From NCBI RefSeq assembly GCF_002027705.1, contig NZ_MBTG01000008.1, positions 171,119 to 235,118 of the forward strand: 64,000 nt of DNA, read 5' to 3'. The notes below the pieces were generated by a model. The model ran no database searches and was not told where the DNA came from. It saw only the letters and a list, made by a program, of their open reading frames with translations. This document shows positions 44,118-53,598 of this stretch, in pieces. How positions within the stretch are numbered: position 1 is the first letter of the stretch; each line of letters begins with the position of its first letter. The stretch is from Paenibacillus ferrarius (GTDB lineage: Bacteria > Bacillota > Bacilli > Paenibacillales > NBRC-103111). Position numbers and translations under genes: made by a program.

Positions 44118-45656
44118 TTAAGCTCCGCAAACTCTCGGCATCGGCATCGGTTCCTTGCCAAGCTCCGCCCAAGCGTATTTCAGCAATAACTCAGATTTCA
44201 GATCTGCGTATTCCTTCTGGTCCCATAAATTATTGATCTCTCCAGGATCGTTCTGAAGATCAAAGATTTCTCCGTATGTTTGATTATAATAAACGGTGAT
44301 CTTGTATCTCTCATTCACATACGTTTTTTGATGAATTGTCGTTGGCTGATGATGAAACTCGCATAAGGCGTGGTCTCGCGCACTTTCCTTCGTACCTAGC
44401 CAGACCTCTCTCTGATCGACGCCTGTCATCGTCCTCGGGATAGGAATGTCACAGAAAGAAAGGAATGTCGGAGCCAAATCAACTAAGGATTGAATCGATG
44501 AGTTCTCCTTGCCTTGCGGAATATAATTAGGATAACGAACGATAAAAGGAAGCTTAATAAGATCTTCGTAATGAAAGCCGCCTTTTGCCTGCAAGCCATG
44601 CTGCCCGAAGAAATGCCCATGATCTGTTGTAAAGATCACGATCGTATTTTCAGCCAGTCCCAGTTCATCGAGCTTATCCAAAATATTGCCGATATACTTG
44701 TCCATCAAGCTGATCATGCCGTAATACACCGCTACTTGCTTCGCCTTATGCTCTTCAGTCAAACGAAACTTATCCCCATAGCCGTAGTAATGATGTGAAT
44801 GATACCCATGGGCATTATTTCCACCTGGCTCCTGCAAATACGAAAAGTCCGGATCGTCTTCCTGCGTTAATCCAAAATGCGGCGGATTATTCTCATGCTC
44901 TCCCGGAGTTACAGCAGGGATCGTCAGCTTGGACGGATCATACATCGTATCCCAAGGTTCAGGAACCAAATATTCCGGATGCGGATCGAAGAAGCTGCTC
45001 CAGAGGAAAAAGCTCTCCTCCTGCTCTTTGTACGTCTCCAGCATAGCGTTGGAACGTTCCGCAATCCAAGTATTATAGTGGAATTCTTCCGGGATTGGCC
45101 ATTTATACGTCGTGGAGCTATCCATTGTCCCTGTCGGAGGCAAGAAATAATCCCGCCAATTCAGACAGCCTTTTTCCTCCAGCCATAACGCGTAATGCTG
45201 TCCAACATGTGCTTCGTTCGTATGATTTCTGGCGAGTTCGACATGGTCGAAGCCATAGAACGACTCTTTATAGTTTCGCCAAAATTCCAAGTCCTGCATA
45301 ATCGGATACGATTCAAGAGATGGATATTCCTCCGTTGATTGCAATTGCTGGAAATGGGCTTTGCCGATTAATGCGGATTGATAGCCACCTTCCCGGAAAT
45401 CCTCTGTCACTACATGGCGATCCTCAAGCAGCTTAGTTCCAAGCGTCCATGCCCCATGCTGACTCGGATACATTCCCGTTATAATAGACGCTCGTGTCGG
45501 GGTACAGGTCGGATTCGGGCAATAAGCCCGATTGAACGTTGTGCCTTCACGAACCAAACGATCCAAATTAGGGGTAGAAACTTCAGGATTAAAAGCTCCA
45601 ATCGTGTTCCAATGCTGTTGATCGCTCGTTATTAACAATATATTAGGTTTCTTCAT
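44118..45656 (-). CDS. Formylglycine-dependent type I sulfatase
   Basis: A 512-residue alkaline-phosphatase-superfamily sulfatase. It has the metal site NILLITSDQQ at the N-terminus and the maturation motif CTPTRASIITG, with Cys51 expected to become formylglycine. Further conserved residues are TTDHGHFFGQHG (Asp-His metal ligands) and the Lys in LQAKGGFHYED. No signal peptide is visible, so it should act in the cytoplasm, on an imported sulfated sugar or ester. ATG at 45656 follows GGGAGGCG. The neighbouring AgaS/AgaY-type genes make a sulfated amino sugar a reasonable but unproven substrate. The anaerobic or FGE maturation partner is not in the window. Confidence 0.88.
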   Translation of the reverse strand: MKKPNILLITSDQQHWNTIGAFNPEVSTPNLDRLVREGTTFNRAYCPNPTCTPTRASIITGMYPSQHGAWTLGTKLLEDRHVVTEDFREGGYQSALIGKAHFQQLQSTEEYPSLESYPIMQDLEFWRNYKESFYGFDHVELARNHTNEAHVGQHYALWLEEKGCLNWRDYFLPPTGTMDSSTTYKWPIPEEFHYNTWIAERSNAMLETYKEQEESFFLWSSFFDPHPEYLVPEPWDTMYDPSKLTIPAVTPGEHENNPPHFGLTQEDDPDFSYLQEPGGNNAHGYHSHHYYGYGDKFRLTEEHKAKQVAVYYGMISLMDKYIGNILDKLDELGLAENTIVIFTTDHGHFFGQHGLQAKGGFHYEDLIKLPFIVRYPNYIPQGKENSSIQSLVDLAPTFLSFCDIPIPRTMTGVDQREVWLGTKESARDHALCEFHHQPTTIHQKTYVNERYKITVYYNQTYGEIFDLQNDPGEINNLWDQKEYADLKSELLLKYAWAELGKEPMPMPRVCGA

Positions 45657-45837
45657 CGTATCATCGCCTCCCAATATGTCTATCTTATCCGTCCATCCGA
45701 CTTTTCGCCAATAGCAACATGTTGTCTCCTATTGTCATTATGTTAGATTTGAACCTTGACAACAGCTGCACTGTATCCGCCTACAATCCCTAACACCTTT
45801 CCGCTATTTCGATTGCCGATCGAATGCGTTTTCGTAA

Positions 45838-46032
45838 CATCAACAAGCCGGAATTCTCAAGCTGCATCTGGGAAAAGGCATCATTGATGTAGAAGTACGT
45901 TTGCTTGACGATCAGCTGGAGATCGTTGTCAGAGACAACGGAGTTGGCATGGCGCCTCACGTGCTCGAACAATTCGGCGAGTGCATTGCATCCGACGGCT
46001 CGATCCCAGACCCACCAGATGTCATCCAATGA
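45838..46032 (+). pseudogene. Remnant of a YesM-type histidine kinase ATPase domain
   Basis: Sixty-four codons read HQQAGILKLHLGKGIIDVEV, then LLDDQLEIVVRDNGVGMAPH, which is the N box edge and G1 box of a HATPase domain. Upstream, one missing base and a TAA interrupt the expected IENAFxxH motif, and a degenerate SGIGTLN G2-like box follows at about 46055. No start codon or phosphoacceptor domain remains. It is a decayed two-component kinase gene between the sulfatase and the hopene cyclase. Confidence 0.7.
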
Positions 46033-46136
46033 TCGTTATGGATACGCAATCGCGAAGTCTCAGGAATCGGCACCCTGAACTCCTCATATCATGTAAAGAT
46101 CCATAAATCCGTTCGAAAATGGCAGGAGGAACGTTC

Positions 46137-48065
46137 ATGCCTGTTTGGACTCAAGTGAATGAGGAAATTCACCGTATGACCGAGATGCTTTCGGGTATGC
46201 AGCGGGATGACGGCAGTTGGCGATTTTGCTTTGAAAATGGTATTTTAACCGATGCTTATCTGATTATTGTGCTTCGCACTTTGGAGCTTCCGCATGAAGA
46301 ACTGATTCAGCAATTGCACGCAAGGATTATCGGCAAGCAGGAGAAGAATGGCGCGTGGAAGGTTTATGCCGACGAAGAAGATGGCAATCTGGATACCACT
46401 GTTTATGCCTACTACGCGCTGCTGTTTACCGGTTATAGCTCAAAAACAGACGAATCCATGGAGAAAGCGGCGCAGTTTATCAGGTCCAAGGGCGGGCTTG
46501 GCCAAGTGAAGAACTTGCTGACTCAAGCATTCTTGGCAGCTACGGGACAATCCCCTTGGCCTGCTACGCTCAGGATTCCCCTGGAGTTTCTTTTATTGCC
46601 AACCTCCTCGCCGATTAGCTTTTTTGATTTCTCCAACTATGCTCGCATTCACTTTGTGCCTATCTTGCTCATGGTGAGTCTCAAATCCCCGTTGAGGACG
46701 AAAGCTACACCCGATTTATCGAACTTATACAATAATGACTACACAGGCTCTCCCTCAAGGCATCATCCTGTGAAGGAGAATAAGGAGACAATACCTGAAC
46801 TCTATCGGCTTTTCGATGAAATTCACAACGGGATCAAGCATTTAGCCAGCCTGCCCGGACAACTTCATAAGCAGGCTGTTAAGTACGCCGAACAATACAT
46901 GCTGGAGCATATTGAACCTAACGGAACACTGTTCAGCTATGCGAGCAGCACCCTGCTGATGATGATGGCACTCGCCATGCTAGGCTATGACAAGCATCAT
47001 CCCGTTATGACAGCCGCTTTGCGCGGACTTTTGTCGATGATGTGGTATTCTGATGCAGATAAAATCACAGAAGCTCACCTTCAGAATTCGCCTTCGACCA
47101 TCTGGGATACCGCCTTGCTTTCCTATGCCTTGCAGCAGGCTGGAACTCCGCCCGAACATGCCGTTGTTCGCCAATCGATCCACTACCTGCGTGATAGGCA
47201 GCATACAAAAAAAGGAGACTGGAGCATCCACGCACCGTCCACGGTTCCCGGCGGCTGGGGGTTCTCCGAGTCCAATACGATCAATCCGGACGTCGATGAC
47301 ACGACTGCTGCTTTGCGGGCCATTCATGGAACAATGCTCCGTGAGCCTGCCTGCCAAGATGCCTGGAACCGCGGCTTGAACTGGGTATTGTCTATGCAGA
47401 ACAAAGACGGGGGCTGGCCGGCTTTTGAGAAAGGCATCACCAATAAACTGCTCGCCAAGCTGCCTGTTGACGGTGCCTCCGCTGCGGCTATTGATCCGTC
47501 GACCGCCGATTTGACGGGAAGAACGTTGGAATTCCTTGGCGCGACGGCCGGTCTTGACATGCGGCATCGCTTCATTCGCAGGGGAACAGAATGGCTGCTC
47601 GAGAACCAGGAGGCAGATGGTTCTTGGTTCGGCCGCTGGGGAATTTGCTACATTTATGGCACATGGTCAGCATTAACCGGCTTAATGGCTGTCAAAGCTG
47701 ACCCCGAACAGCCAGCGGTAAGGAAAGCCGTCGACTGGCTGCTCAGCATCCAGAATGATGACGGTGGCTGGGGCGAATCCTGCAGCAGCGATTCTCTGGA
47801 GCGCTACGTTCCGCTCGGTGCCAGCACGCCTTCCCAAACCGCTTGGGCGCTGGATGCCCTCACGGCTGTACATCCCAAACCCCTGCCAGCCATGGAACGT
47901 GGCCTTGGACAATTGCTTCATCAGCTGCACAAGGATGACTGGACCACTCGCTATCCAACCGGAGCCGGATTGCCCGGCAGCTTCTATACGCATTATCACA
48001 GCTACCGCCACATTTGGCCGCTTATTGCACTCACTCAGTACAAAAAGAAATACGAGACGTTGTGA
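46137..48065 (+). CDS. shc: Squalene-hopene cyclase
   Basis: A 642-residue triterpene cyclase. It has the catalytic acid motif PDVDDTTAALRAI (DxDD near residue 385) and repeated QW motifs (QRDDGSWRF, QNKDGGWPAF, QEADGSWFGRWGICYIYGTW, QNDDGGWGES). ATG at 46137 is preceded by GGAGGAACGTTC. It is a monotopic membrane enzyme that cyclises squalene to hopene, or longer polyprenoids as in B. subtilis SqhC. No isoprenoid genes are adjacent; the squalene-synthase-like gene at 26.4-27.2 kb is the only candidate supplier in the window. Hopanoids or sporulenes would stabilise membranes. Confidence 0.93.
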   Translation: MPVWTQVNEEIHRMTEMLSGMQRDDGSWRFCFENGILTDAYLIIVLRTLELPHEELIQQLHARIIGKQEKNGAWKVYADEEDGNLDTTVYAYYALLFTGYSSKTDESMEKAAQFIRSKGGLGQVKNLLTQAFLAATGQSPWPATLRIPLEFLLLPTSSPISFFDFSNYARIHFVPILLMVSLKSPLRTKATPDLSNLYNNDYTGSPSRHHPVKENKETIPELYRLFDEIHNGIKHLASLPGQLHKQAVKYAEQYMLEHIEPNGTLFSYASSTLLMMMALAMLGYDKHHPVMTAALRGLLSMMWYSDADKITEAHLQNSPSTIWDTALLSYALQQAGTPPEHAVVRQSIHYLRDRQHTKKGDWSIHAPSTVPGGWGFSESNTINPDVDDTTAALRAIHGTMLREPACQDAWNRGLNWVLSMQNKDGGWPAFEKGITNKLLAKLPVDGASAAAIDPSTADLTGRTLEFLGATAGLDMRHRFIRRGTEWLLENQEADGSWFGRWGICYIYGTWSALTGLMAVKADPEQPAVRKAVDWLLSIQNDDGGWGESCSSDSLERYVPLGASTPSQTAWALDALTAVHPKPLPAMERGLGQLLHQLHKDDWTTRYPTGAGLPGSFYTHYHSYRHIWPLIALTQYKKKYETL

Positions 48066-48083
48066 CGCGAGTCTTGTTTTCGA

Positions 48084-48556
48084 AGTCTGTTGGCGGACTA
48101 TTGGTTGGGGTTTGGCGAATAGTTGGCTGTTGGCGGACTGTTGGTTGGGGTTTGACGAATAGTTGGCTGTTGGCGGACTGTTGGTTGGGGTTTGGCGAAT
48201 AGTTGGCTGTTGGCGGACTGTTGGCTGGGGTTTAGCGAATAGTTGGCTGTTGGCGGACTGTTGGTTGGGGTTGGCGGACTGTTGGTTGGGGTTGGCGAAT
48301 AGTTGGCTGTTGGCGGACTGTTGGTTGGGGTTTGGCGAATAGTTGGCTGTTGGCAGACTGTTGGTTGGGATTGCGGATATTCGTTGACTGTTGGCTGAGG
48401 TTGCTGATATTCGTTGGCTGTTAGCGGACTGTTGGTTGGGGTTTGACGGATAGTTGGCTGTTGGTTGGGGTTGCTGATATTCGTTGGCTGTTGGTGGAGT
48501 GTTGATTGAGGTTTGACGGATAGTTGGCTGTTGGCGGACTGTTGGTTTGGGGTTAG
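48084..48556. repeat. 40-bp G-rich tandem repeat
   Basis: Right after the cyclase stop, a 40-bp unit (GAATAGTTGGCTGTTGGCGG, then ACTGTTGGTTGGGGTTTGAC) is repeated about six times with period 40 from 48117, then decays into shortened versions. The + strand is rich in GG/GGGG runs separated by TT, so it may form G-quadruplexes. A 165-codon minus-strand frame across it is low-complexity and lacks an RBS. It is likely a minisatellite. Confidence 0.85.
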
Positions 48557-48777
48557 CGGGGTTTTAGTAGAATCTTGATAGTGTCTTGATGGCATGTTGG
48601 CGGGCTTTTGGAGACTTTGGAGGGGGTTTGGTGTTTCCGCTTGTTTATAGGTTTTCAGGACCTGTTCCTGTTTGGAGGTTTTTTTGAGATTTTCGAAGTT
48701 TGTTTAAACTGCCAGGAGATAGGTTTCCTATCGTTTGCCCATATAACAGGCGCGCTGCCGCTCATCGGCTTTGAAAG
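48557..48777. other. Intergenic stretch without recognised gene
   Basis: This segment between the minisatellite and array copy 4 is G/T-rich and contains no ORF with a ribosome site, no strong hairpin and no known RNA motif that I could see. Confidence 0.4.
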
Positions 48778-48955
48778 CCTGCGAAAGTGCAGGCTTTTTC
48801 AATGAAATCACCTAGAAAGAGGAAAAGCCTGCAAAAGTGCAGGCTTTCCCAGCTAATTCACCCCGAAATTCAAAAACAGTCTCAAAAGCCTGCACAATCG
48901 CAGGAATATCGAGGTTTTCGAGCAATCGAGGCGTAAAAACATGCACTTTTGCAGG
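48778..48955. repeat. CCTGC-type four-hairpin array (copy 4)
   Basis: Cores start at 48778, 48828, 48889 and 48940 (50/61/51). Units 1-3 are CCTGC..GCAGG with AAAG/CTTT extensions, and unit 4 begins CATGC. The linker between units 1 and 2 has CAATGAAATCA and AGAGGAAAAG, shared with the 53.2-kb copy. It is followed by two imperfect 33-bp direct repeats (CTATTCTCATACACTCGCCG type, 48972-49035). It lies between convergent genes. Confidence 0.85.
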
Positions 48956-49189
48956 CTTTCTCAGATCACAACTACTATTCTCATACACTCGCCGCTTTCT
49001 CAGTCATCATCATTCTCATACACTCGCTGCTTTCTCAGTCATCACTATTCTCATTTACCCGCAAAGTCAAAGAGCAACCGCTGTGTTTAAATCATCTCTT
49101 TCAGCCAAACTTTCAGCATTTATCGGAGCAATACTCCCGTATTTTGATCATAATTGCTTAAATTTGATTTAGATGCTGTACTTTGCTTA

Positions 49190-50140
49190 CTAACTGCCTG
49201 GCACATGCTCAGGCTCCTGTTCAATGACGCTGCCATCCGCCAAGCGCAGCCAAGTTTCAAACTCGCGTTGTCCTTCTGTCAAACGAATCAGTCTCGCACC
49301 TCTGGCAAAACCTTCTTGCCCATAGGTGTTATACCCCGTCGCTCTGCCATAACACAGGCGTATGCCGTGAAGATTTCCCCAGTAATCATTCACATGATCA
49401 TGTCCGGCAAACGTCCCCACGACATCGCCCATTTCCAGCATAGCTGCGAACATGCCCGCATTCACCTTGGCGCAGCATACAGGCTCGAACTTATTGCCGT
49501 AGCACGTTTGGCTTTCCCATACTTCCTTGTATTCCGGAAGCGGAATATGAAAAAACGCCAACGCAGGCACAGAAGCTGAACGGTCCTGCGGCATAATTTT
49601 CAGGGATTCTTCTGTATACCAATGGATTTGATCGCGCTGAATCCAGTCATACCCGCCAATATGGGGATAAGGGGATAAATTGCCTGAATCAAAGAAATAC
49701 ATCACAGCCCCAGTCTCACCCTGACTATTCTTCACTTGAATGGAATAATTGCCTACACCATGAAGCTCTTCCGGTCCCGCTTGTGCAACAGTATGGTTAT
49801 GCTCACACACAACTTCCATGAGTTGTTCTCTGGTTATGCCGCTTTCTGTATCATGATTGCCAAAAACAACAGCCCATTTGATGCCGCGTGATTCTACAGC
49901 CTGAACAGCCTCGCGAAACGCCACAGCAGGCTCTTCGCAGGCAGAATCTCCTGGCTTGACATATCCTGTATAAATCACATCGCCCGTAAACACAACAAGA
50001 TCCGGACGTTCTGCATCCAGCACTTGTTCCATCAGCTCCCTTGACAGCTGGTCTTCACTTCCACCGTCTTTCCAATGGATGTCTGTAAATTGAGCAATTG
50101 TAAAGGTACGATCCTCGCGAAAAGTTAGTTGAGCAGGCAT
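49190..50140 (-). CDS. Metallophosphoesterase
   Basis: A 316-residue calcineurin-like phosphoesterase with all five metal blocks: AQFTDIHWKDGG, VVFTGDVIYTG, VVFGNHDTESG, LAFFHIPLPE and GTFAGHDHVNDYWG. The arrangement resembles the purple-acid-phosphatase-like, YkuE-related soluble enzymes. ATG at 50140 follows AAAGGGGATGCAAC; no signal peptide is present. It is monocistronic. The substrate (phosphomonoester or diester) cannot be inferred. Confidence 0.9.
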   Translation of the reverse strand: MPAQLTFREDRTFTIAQFTDIHWKDGGSEDQLSRELMEQVLDAERPDLVVFTGDVIYTGYVKPGDSACEEPAVAFREAVQAVESRGIKWAVVFGNHDTESGITREQLMEVVCEHNHTVAQAGPEELHGVGNYSIQVKNSQGETGAVMYFFDSGNLSPYPHIGGYDWIQRDQIHWYTEESLKIMPQDRSASVPALAFFHIPLPEYKEVWESQTCYGNKFEPVCCAKVNAGMFAAMLEMGDVVGTFAGHDHVNDYWGNLHGIRLCYGRATGYNTYGQEGFARGARLIRLTEGQREFETWLRLADGSVIEQEPEHVPGS

Positions 50141-50416
50141 GTTGCATCCCCTTTGTATTTGTTGTTTGTTGACCGTTTGTTTATTATAATGTGGTTTAAT
50201 CATATTTTAAATTTCGATGAATTGTCAACCTCTAAAATGCAAAAACGAAGTCCAGGCTTGCTCTCAGCCCTTATTCCCATTAAAGTTCAAACTCCTTTCT
50301 AAGGAAGCAGAAGATATATCAAATTGTTTATTATTCTTTTATTCCCTTCATTTTAATGTTGATTATTATGATTTTGTGTTGTAAATTGAAAATATCGGCA
50401 AGAAAGGAATGATAAC

Positions 50417-51211
50417 ATGAATAGCTTGAAATCGATTATTTTTGATCTCGATAATACCTTGCTTTGGGATGAACGAAGCATTGACGAGGCGTTTCAAGCA
50501 ACCTGTGGGGTAGTTGAACAAGAAACAGGCGTGAACGCTGAACACTTTGAACACATCGTTCGCCAAACGGCGAAGCAATTATTTGAGCAATCTGATATTT
50601 TTGCCTGGGCGGACATGATTGAGGTCACTGATCTTGAAGCGCTTTGGGGCACCTTTACCGCGCAGCATACGGCTCCCTTGCAGAAATTAAGCGAGATGGC
50701 CTCAGGGTACCAAAGAGAGACATGGTTCCTAAGCTTGCAGCAAGCAGGAATTGAACGCCCTGGCCTCGATGTGCGTTTAGCACAAATGTTTGCTGCAGAA
50801 AGAAGGAAGCGGCCACTCCTATACGCCGATACCATAGAAGTATTAGATGTATTGCGAAGCCGGTACTCGCTTGTTTTGATGACGAATGGCTCGCCTGACT
50901 TGCAGCAAGAAAAAATAGACAGCATCCCAGGCTTGTCCGACTATTTTGATCACATTATCATCTCGGGTACGTTCGGCGTCGGAAAGCCTGACCCATCTAT
51001 ATTCAAACATGCCTTGAATCTGCTTGGCCTCCCCCCGCAAGAAGCGATCATGATCGGCGATAATCTGAATACGGATATCCTCGGAGCCCAACAGGTTGGC
51101 ATGTCAACGGTTTGGATCAATCATCATCACGTGGAAGCGCTGGAAGATCGCAAGCCAACTTTTGAAATCAGATGTCTTTCCGAGCTCCCATCTATTATCC
51201 AGACCTTATAG
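50417..51211 (+). CDS. HAD family hydrolase (YjjG/YfnB-like)
   Basis: A 264-residue HAD subfamily IA phosphatase: motif I IIFDLDNTLLWDE (nucleophile Asp10), an alpha-helical C1 cap, motif II LMTNGSP, the Lys in FGVGKPDPSIF and motif IV MIGDNLNTDILGA. Family members hydrolyse nucleotides (YjjG/YfnB, noncanonical pyrimidine nucleotidase) or small phosphate esters. The start follows AGAAAGGA. It is monocistronic with a terminator shared with the convergent DeoR gene. Confidence 0.88.
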   Translation: MNSLKSIIFDLDNTLLWDERSIDEAFQATCGVVEQETGVNAEHFEHIVRQTAKQLFEQSDIFAWADMIEVTDLEALWGTFTAQHTAPLQKLSEMASGYQRETWFLSLQQAGIERPGLDVRLAQMFAAERRKRPLLYADTIEVLDVLRSRYSLVLMTNGSPDLQQEKIDSIPGLSDYFDHIIISGTFGVGKPDPSIFKHALNLLGLPPQEAIMIGDNLNTDILGAQQVGMSTVWINHHHVEALEDRKPTFEIRCLSELPSIIQTL

Positions 51212-51236
51212 TTCATCCCTTATAAAGCCGTACAAC

Positions 51237-51281
51237 AAAAAAAAGGTTCAGCCAGATGAGTTATCGGCCGAACCTTTTTTT
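51237..51281. terminator. Bidirectional terminator
   Basis: AAAAAAGGTTC..GCC pairs with GGC..GAACCTTTTTTT between the convergent HAD and DeoR genes. Both strands have long T-tails; the T-run touches the DeoR stop codon. Confidence 0.92.
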
Positions 51282-52087
51282 CATGCTTCGCTGACAATCC
51301 AGTGCACACCTTTCTGCTCCATAACATCCTTCCAATCTTTGGGATAAGGTTGGTCAGATACGATGATATCCACGTCTTCCAAGGGAGCGATTAAGGAAAA
51401 TGCTTGAACGCCAATTTTGGATTGATCAGCAAGCACAATAACTTCCTGCGCCGATTTGGCGAACTGTTTGGAGATATAGGCTTCATTCAGGTCGTAATCG
51501 GTAATACCGCCGGAGAGCGACAGCCCCCCTACCGACAGAAAAGCTTTGTTCAGGAAGAAATTCCCCATCATTTGCTCGCACAAAGGGCCTGTAACCGATT
51601 GCTGTTCAGGATTCAACTGCCCGCCCAGCATAAATACTTTTCCCGTGAAAAGATGACTGTTAAGTGCTTCCGATAAATAAGAAGCGATGGATAAGGAATG
51701 AGTAAGAATCGTCAAATTTCGCTTGCCAGTTAACGCTTTTGCTACTTCTAAAACCGTTGTCCCGACGTCCAGTGCAATCGTATCGCCATTCTCGATCAAC
51801 TCGGCAGCCCGTACACCGATTTTCTTTTTGGCGTCGGTATATAATTGTGTTCTTTGCTGATAAGGAGGCTCTCCATGCTCATAGCCGGAACGTACGGCCC
51901 CGCCGTATACCCGACTCAGCTTGCCTTCCGATTCCAAAATATCCAGATCGCGGCGAATCGTTTCCGAGGAAACACCCAGCTGTTCAGCCATCGGAAGAAC
52001 TTTTACTTTACCTTCGCGAAATAAAACCTGCAGGATCAATTCTTTTCTTTCCTGAGCCAAAAGCGACACCGCAAACACCACCATCAA
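51281..52087 (-). CDS. DeoR family transcriptional regulator
   Basis: A 268-residue DeoR/GlpR-type regulator: ERKELILQVLFREGKVKV opening the HTH, MAEQLGVSSETIRRDLDIL, then a sensor domain with DTIALDVGTTVLEVAKAL, FLSVGGLSLSGGITDYD and VLADQSKIG. The start is uncertain; codons TTG 52087, ATG 52084 and GTG 52069 are all in frame without a strong RBS. No sugar kinase or transporter is adjacent, so its regulon is unknown. MgtC lies upstream on the same strand, 87 bp away, and could be co-regulated. Confidence 0.88.
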   Translation of the reverse strand: MMVVFAVSLLAQERKELILQVLFREGKVKVLPMAEQLGVSSETIRRDLDILESEGKLSRVYGGAVRSGYEHGEPPYQQRTQLYTDAKKKIGVRAAELIENGDTIALDVGTTVLEVAKALTGKRNLTILTHSLSIASYLSEALNSHLFTGKVFMLGGQLNPEQQSVTGPLCEQMMGNFFLNKAFLSVGGLSLSGGITDYDLNEAYISKQFAKSAQEVIVLADQSKIGVQAFSLIAPLEDVDIIVSDQPYPKDWKDVMEQKGVHWIVSEA

Positions 52088-52173
52088 TTAAATTAAAAAA
52101 CAAACCAAATTTATTATAACGGATTTGCAAGGATAATTATAGAATCTGCAAAAGCAGCACAGAATTGGGGAGG

Positions 52174-52905
52174 CTATGAGGCAAATGAGACCGTTTCCAA
52201 GCCTTGTACACCCTCGAGTGAGGTTAGAAACATCAACGCTTCCTCGAAACGTTTGGGCTGCTTTATTTTAATCTGCATGCGGATCTTAACCAGCTGAACA
52301 TATTCTTCGCCAGTAGGATTGTTTTCATTTTCAACGACGATCTTGTGAATTCGAATGCCATAACCATTCATTTGATCAATGATATCATGAAGTCGGGCTG
52401 TTTTATGCTCAATATTCAATAAAATTTCACGGCTTGTTTTGGATTTCGAGAAAACCGACTCTAGCTTATTTAGAAAAAACAAGCAAATCACGACAAGCGC
52501 CGTCGCAACCGAAGCGCTGAAATAAAAACCAGCCCCTACAGACAAACCAATAGCCGCAACAACCCAAAGCGAAGCCGCCGTCGTCAAGCCCGATACAGAA
52601 AAGCCGTTCCTCATAATCGTCCCCGCACCGAGAAAACCGATTCCACTGATGACTTGGGCTGCAAGACGAGCAGGGTCCAATCTCACATTGGGTTCGTTCG
52701 CAAATTCGGCGAAGCCGTACATCGACAAGAGGACAATCATGGTCGAACCGATACATACAAGAATATGAGTACGAAACCCTGCCGAATGTCCCCCCATCTC
52801 CCGCTCAAATCCAACTAACCCTCCCAAAACCAGGGCAAGAACCAAACGAAACGTTAACTCCCAATAATCAATATGCCAAATTGCAGGATTAGAAACAAGC
52901 GGCAT
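52174..52905 (-). CDS. MgtC/SapB family membrane protein
   Basis: A 243-residue protein with four to five N-terminal helices carrying the MgtC signature (GGLVGFEREMGGHSAGFRTH, AQVISGIGFLGAGTIM, SGLTTAASLWVVAAIGL). A cytoplasmic ACT-like C-terminal domain follows (about 150-240). MgtC proteins support growth in low magnesium and modulate membrane ATP synthase or phosphate balance. The start follows GGGGGAGTGAAGCTGAC. No Mg-sensing leader was recognised upstream. Confidence 0.9.
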   Translation of the reverse strand: MPLVSNPAIWHIDYWELTFRLVLALVLGGLVGFEREMGGHSAGFRTHILVCIGSTMIVLLSMYGFAEFANEPNVRLDPARLAAQVISGIGFLGAGTIMRNGFSVSGLTTAASLWVVAAIGLSVGAGFYFSASVATALVVICLFFLNKLESVFSKSKTSREILLNIEHKTARLHDIIDQMNGYGIRIHKIVVENENNPTGEEYVQLVKIRMQIKIKQPKRFEEALMFLTSLEGVQGLETVSFAS

Positions 52906-53087
52906 GTCAGCTTCACTCCCCCTAAAATGTGTATTATCTTTGTATAATGTTGATTATTGTGAATTCATGTTGTTCTACAAATTCTAAGCAACGCCTTTGG
53001 AAAAGTCAATCGGTATTTTGGCAATAGGGGGAGTGCCCGGGCACGTGGCATTCCAGCCGCGTCTATACCCCTAACAGAGGCTGGGGG

Positions 53088-53182
53088 CGCGGAGTGCGGA
53101 AATGCGGAGTGCGGAGTGCGGAAATGCGGAGTGCGGAGTGCGGAGTGCGGAGTGCGGAAGTGCGGAGTGCGGAGTGCGGAGG
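53088..53182. repeat. GCGGAGT heptamer microsatellite
   Basis: About a dozen near-perfect copies of a 7-bp unit (TGCGGAG), a few with an extra AA insertion, abut array copy 5. No ORF with an RBS crosses it. Seven-bp units can change length by slippage. Confidence 0.85.
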
Positions 53183-53189
53183 CAAAAAA

Positions 53190-53367
53190 CCTGCGAAAAT
53201 GCTGGCTTTTTCAACGAAATGACGCGAAAAATGGAAAAGCCTGCAAATGTGCAGGAATTTTTCAGTTTTTCATCCTTTATTCCAGAAAATGCTCTAAAAG
53301 GATGCATTATTGCAGGAATTCACTAATTTCGGGCTAAAACTAGAGCAAAAAGATGCAGAATCGCAGG
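53190..53367. repeat. CCTGC-type four-hairpin array (copy 5)
   Basis: Cores start at 53190, 53240, 53301 and 53352 (50/61/51). Units 1-2 are CCTGC-type and units 3-4 begin GATGC. Linkers (CAACGAAATGACGCG, TCATCCTTTATTCCAGAAAA) are the clearest versions of the shared scaffold. This is the only copy in a divergent region, between mgtC and csbD. Direct repeats of CTCAGAGTCT follow at 53376-53399. Confidence 0.85.
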
Positions 53368-53399
53368 AATTCTTCTCAGAGTCTCAAGTCTCAGAGTCG

Positions 53400-53598
53400 A
53401 ACTGCCTGAAGCAATGCTTCATGCTTCATGCCGTCTGATTGCCGACTACTGAAAGCCATTGAAAACCTGCGAAAATATAGCCCTTTTTACGCTTTAGGGA
53501 CAGTCCCTCCAGTCACCTATCCTTCCAGATGGCGCTTTATCCAGGCACGGGCGGTTCCGCCTGTACAACAAACCTTGCAGCGCATGGTGAACTAGCAT
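53400..53598. other. Intergenic stretch without recognised element
   Basis: No ORF with a ribosome site, hairpin or array was found here; ATGCTTCATGCTTCATG is a short direct duplication. Confidence 0.4.

Noticed and set aside
48098..48595. A 165-residue Gln/Pro/Thr-rich minus-strand protein
   Set aside because: It is a translation of the 40-bp minisatellite, lacks an RBS and promoter, and has no non-repetitive domain.
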